From WJLY01 sp964562405 (lineage in GTDB: Bacteria; Joyebacterota; Joyebacteria; Joyebacterales; Joyebacteraceae), in contig CAZLTC010000088.1 in assembly GCA_964562405.1 (NCBI GenBank), positions 1 through 6,725 on the forward strand: a stretch of DNA of 6,725 bases, in the 5' to 3' direction. How positions within the stretch are numbered: the stretch's first letter is position 1; the number at the start of each line of letters is the position of its first letter. This document shows positions 6,383-6,725 of the stretch, in pieces. Made by a program: the position numbers and the translations under genes. The notes below the pieces were generated by a model. The model was not told where the DNA came from and made no database searches. It was given only the letters and a program-made list of their open reading frames with translations.

Positions 6383-6394
6383 TTCTCGTATTGA

Positions 6395-6725
6395 CGGGGT
6401 CACGCGCAGCGGCCCGATATCGACAAAGAGCTTGAAGCCAACCGGACCGAGGCCTCGAAGGCTCAAGCCACGATCGACCGGTACTTCGAGGCGTTCGAAA
6501 CGGGGAAGCTCGACCCCAGCCTACGTGACGAGAAGGTGCGGGATCTGCGCGAGAGGTTGGACGAACTCGAAGCCCGGAAGCGTGACCTTGAGGCTCGGAG
6601 CGAACGTCTGGACCTGCCCCCTATCGACCACGAGATGCTCAGTGGCATGCTCGACCACTTCGAAGACGTGATGGCCCAGGGGACGACCGCCCAGAAACGA
6701 GACCTCCTCCACCGAGTGGTGAAGG
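6395..6725 (+). pseudogene. 5'-truncated large serine recombinase fragment (coiled-coil/C-terminal part)
   Basis: The frame is open from 6395 (after TGA 6392-6394) to the window edge. From about 6416 it reads DIDKELEANRTEASKAQATI, then DRYFEAFETGKLDPSLRDEK, VRDLRERLDELEARKRDLEA and, near the edge, AQKRDLLHRVVK. This style (RYFEAFE-x-G-x-LDP, then heptad L/E/R coiled coil) matches the C-terminal coiled-coil region of large serine recombinases, which follows the zinc-ribbon domain. The catalytic resolvase domain and the zinc ribbon should lie upstream, but those bases are occupied by the terminator and the other operon. No start codon lies at the beginning of the homology. It is therefore a remnant cut off at about 6395-6420, probably by insertion or recombination. 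It may continue to a normal 3' end outside the window. Confidence 0.75.

Overview
The window comes from a GC-rich bacterium. The large protein carries an Ig-like module, a two-loop dockerin-like module and a C-terminal FlgD-Ig/T9SS-like module with the motif LGQNTPNPFNP. That layout is typical of secreted proteins from the FCB superphylum and neighbouring candidate phyla, such as Eisenbacteria, Krumholzibacteriota or Latescibacterota. This placement is an inference from protein style; no marker gene is present.

Layout, left to right. (1) Bases 2-184 are the 3' end of a MazG-like/dCTP-pyrophosphatase-type housekeeping gene on the plus strand. (2) Bases about 242-1523 hold an IS3-family insertion sequence on the minus strand. 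It has orfA, an A8 slippery run, orfB with an intact DDE triad, and imperfect terminal inverted repeats. (3) Bases 1524-2101 look non-coding and contain a perfect 23-bp hairpin and a candidate promoter. (4) Bases 2102-6320 form a tightly spaced two-gene plus-strand unit. It encodes a small secreted protein of unknown family and a >1000-residue secreted, multi-domain protein whose middle resembles gingipain-type (C25) peptidases. (5) A strong hairpin terminator lies at 6354-6382. (6) The right edge, from about 6395, is a 5'-truncated fragment of a large serine recombinase that runs off the window.

The two secreted genes are probably co-transcribed, since only 5 nt separate the stop of the first from the start of the second. 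The large gene seems to carry a frameshift. A good signal peptide starts at 2992 in one frame, but the body of the protein is in another frame with no normal start codon before 3147. One missing base in the GGG at about 3054-3056 would explain this. The alternatives are an assembly error, a real inactivating mutation, or a different N-terminus.

The mobile DNA on both sides (IS3 element and recombinase remnant) suggests an accessory, rearranged locus. The most interesting biology is the divergent C25-like protein: the expected catalytic Cys seems present, while the expected catalytic His position appears to be Tyr. I see no defence system, CRISPR array or RNA gene.
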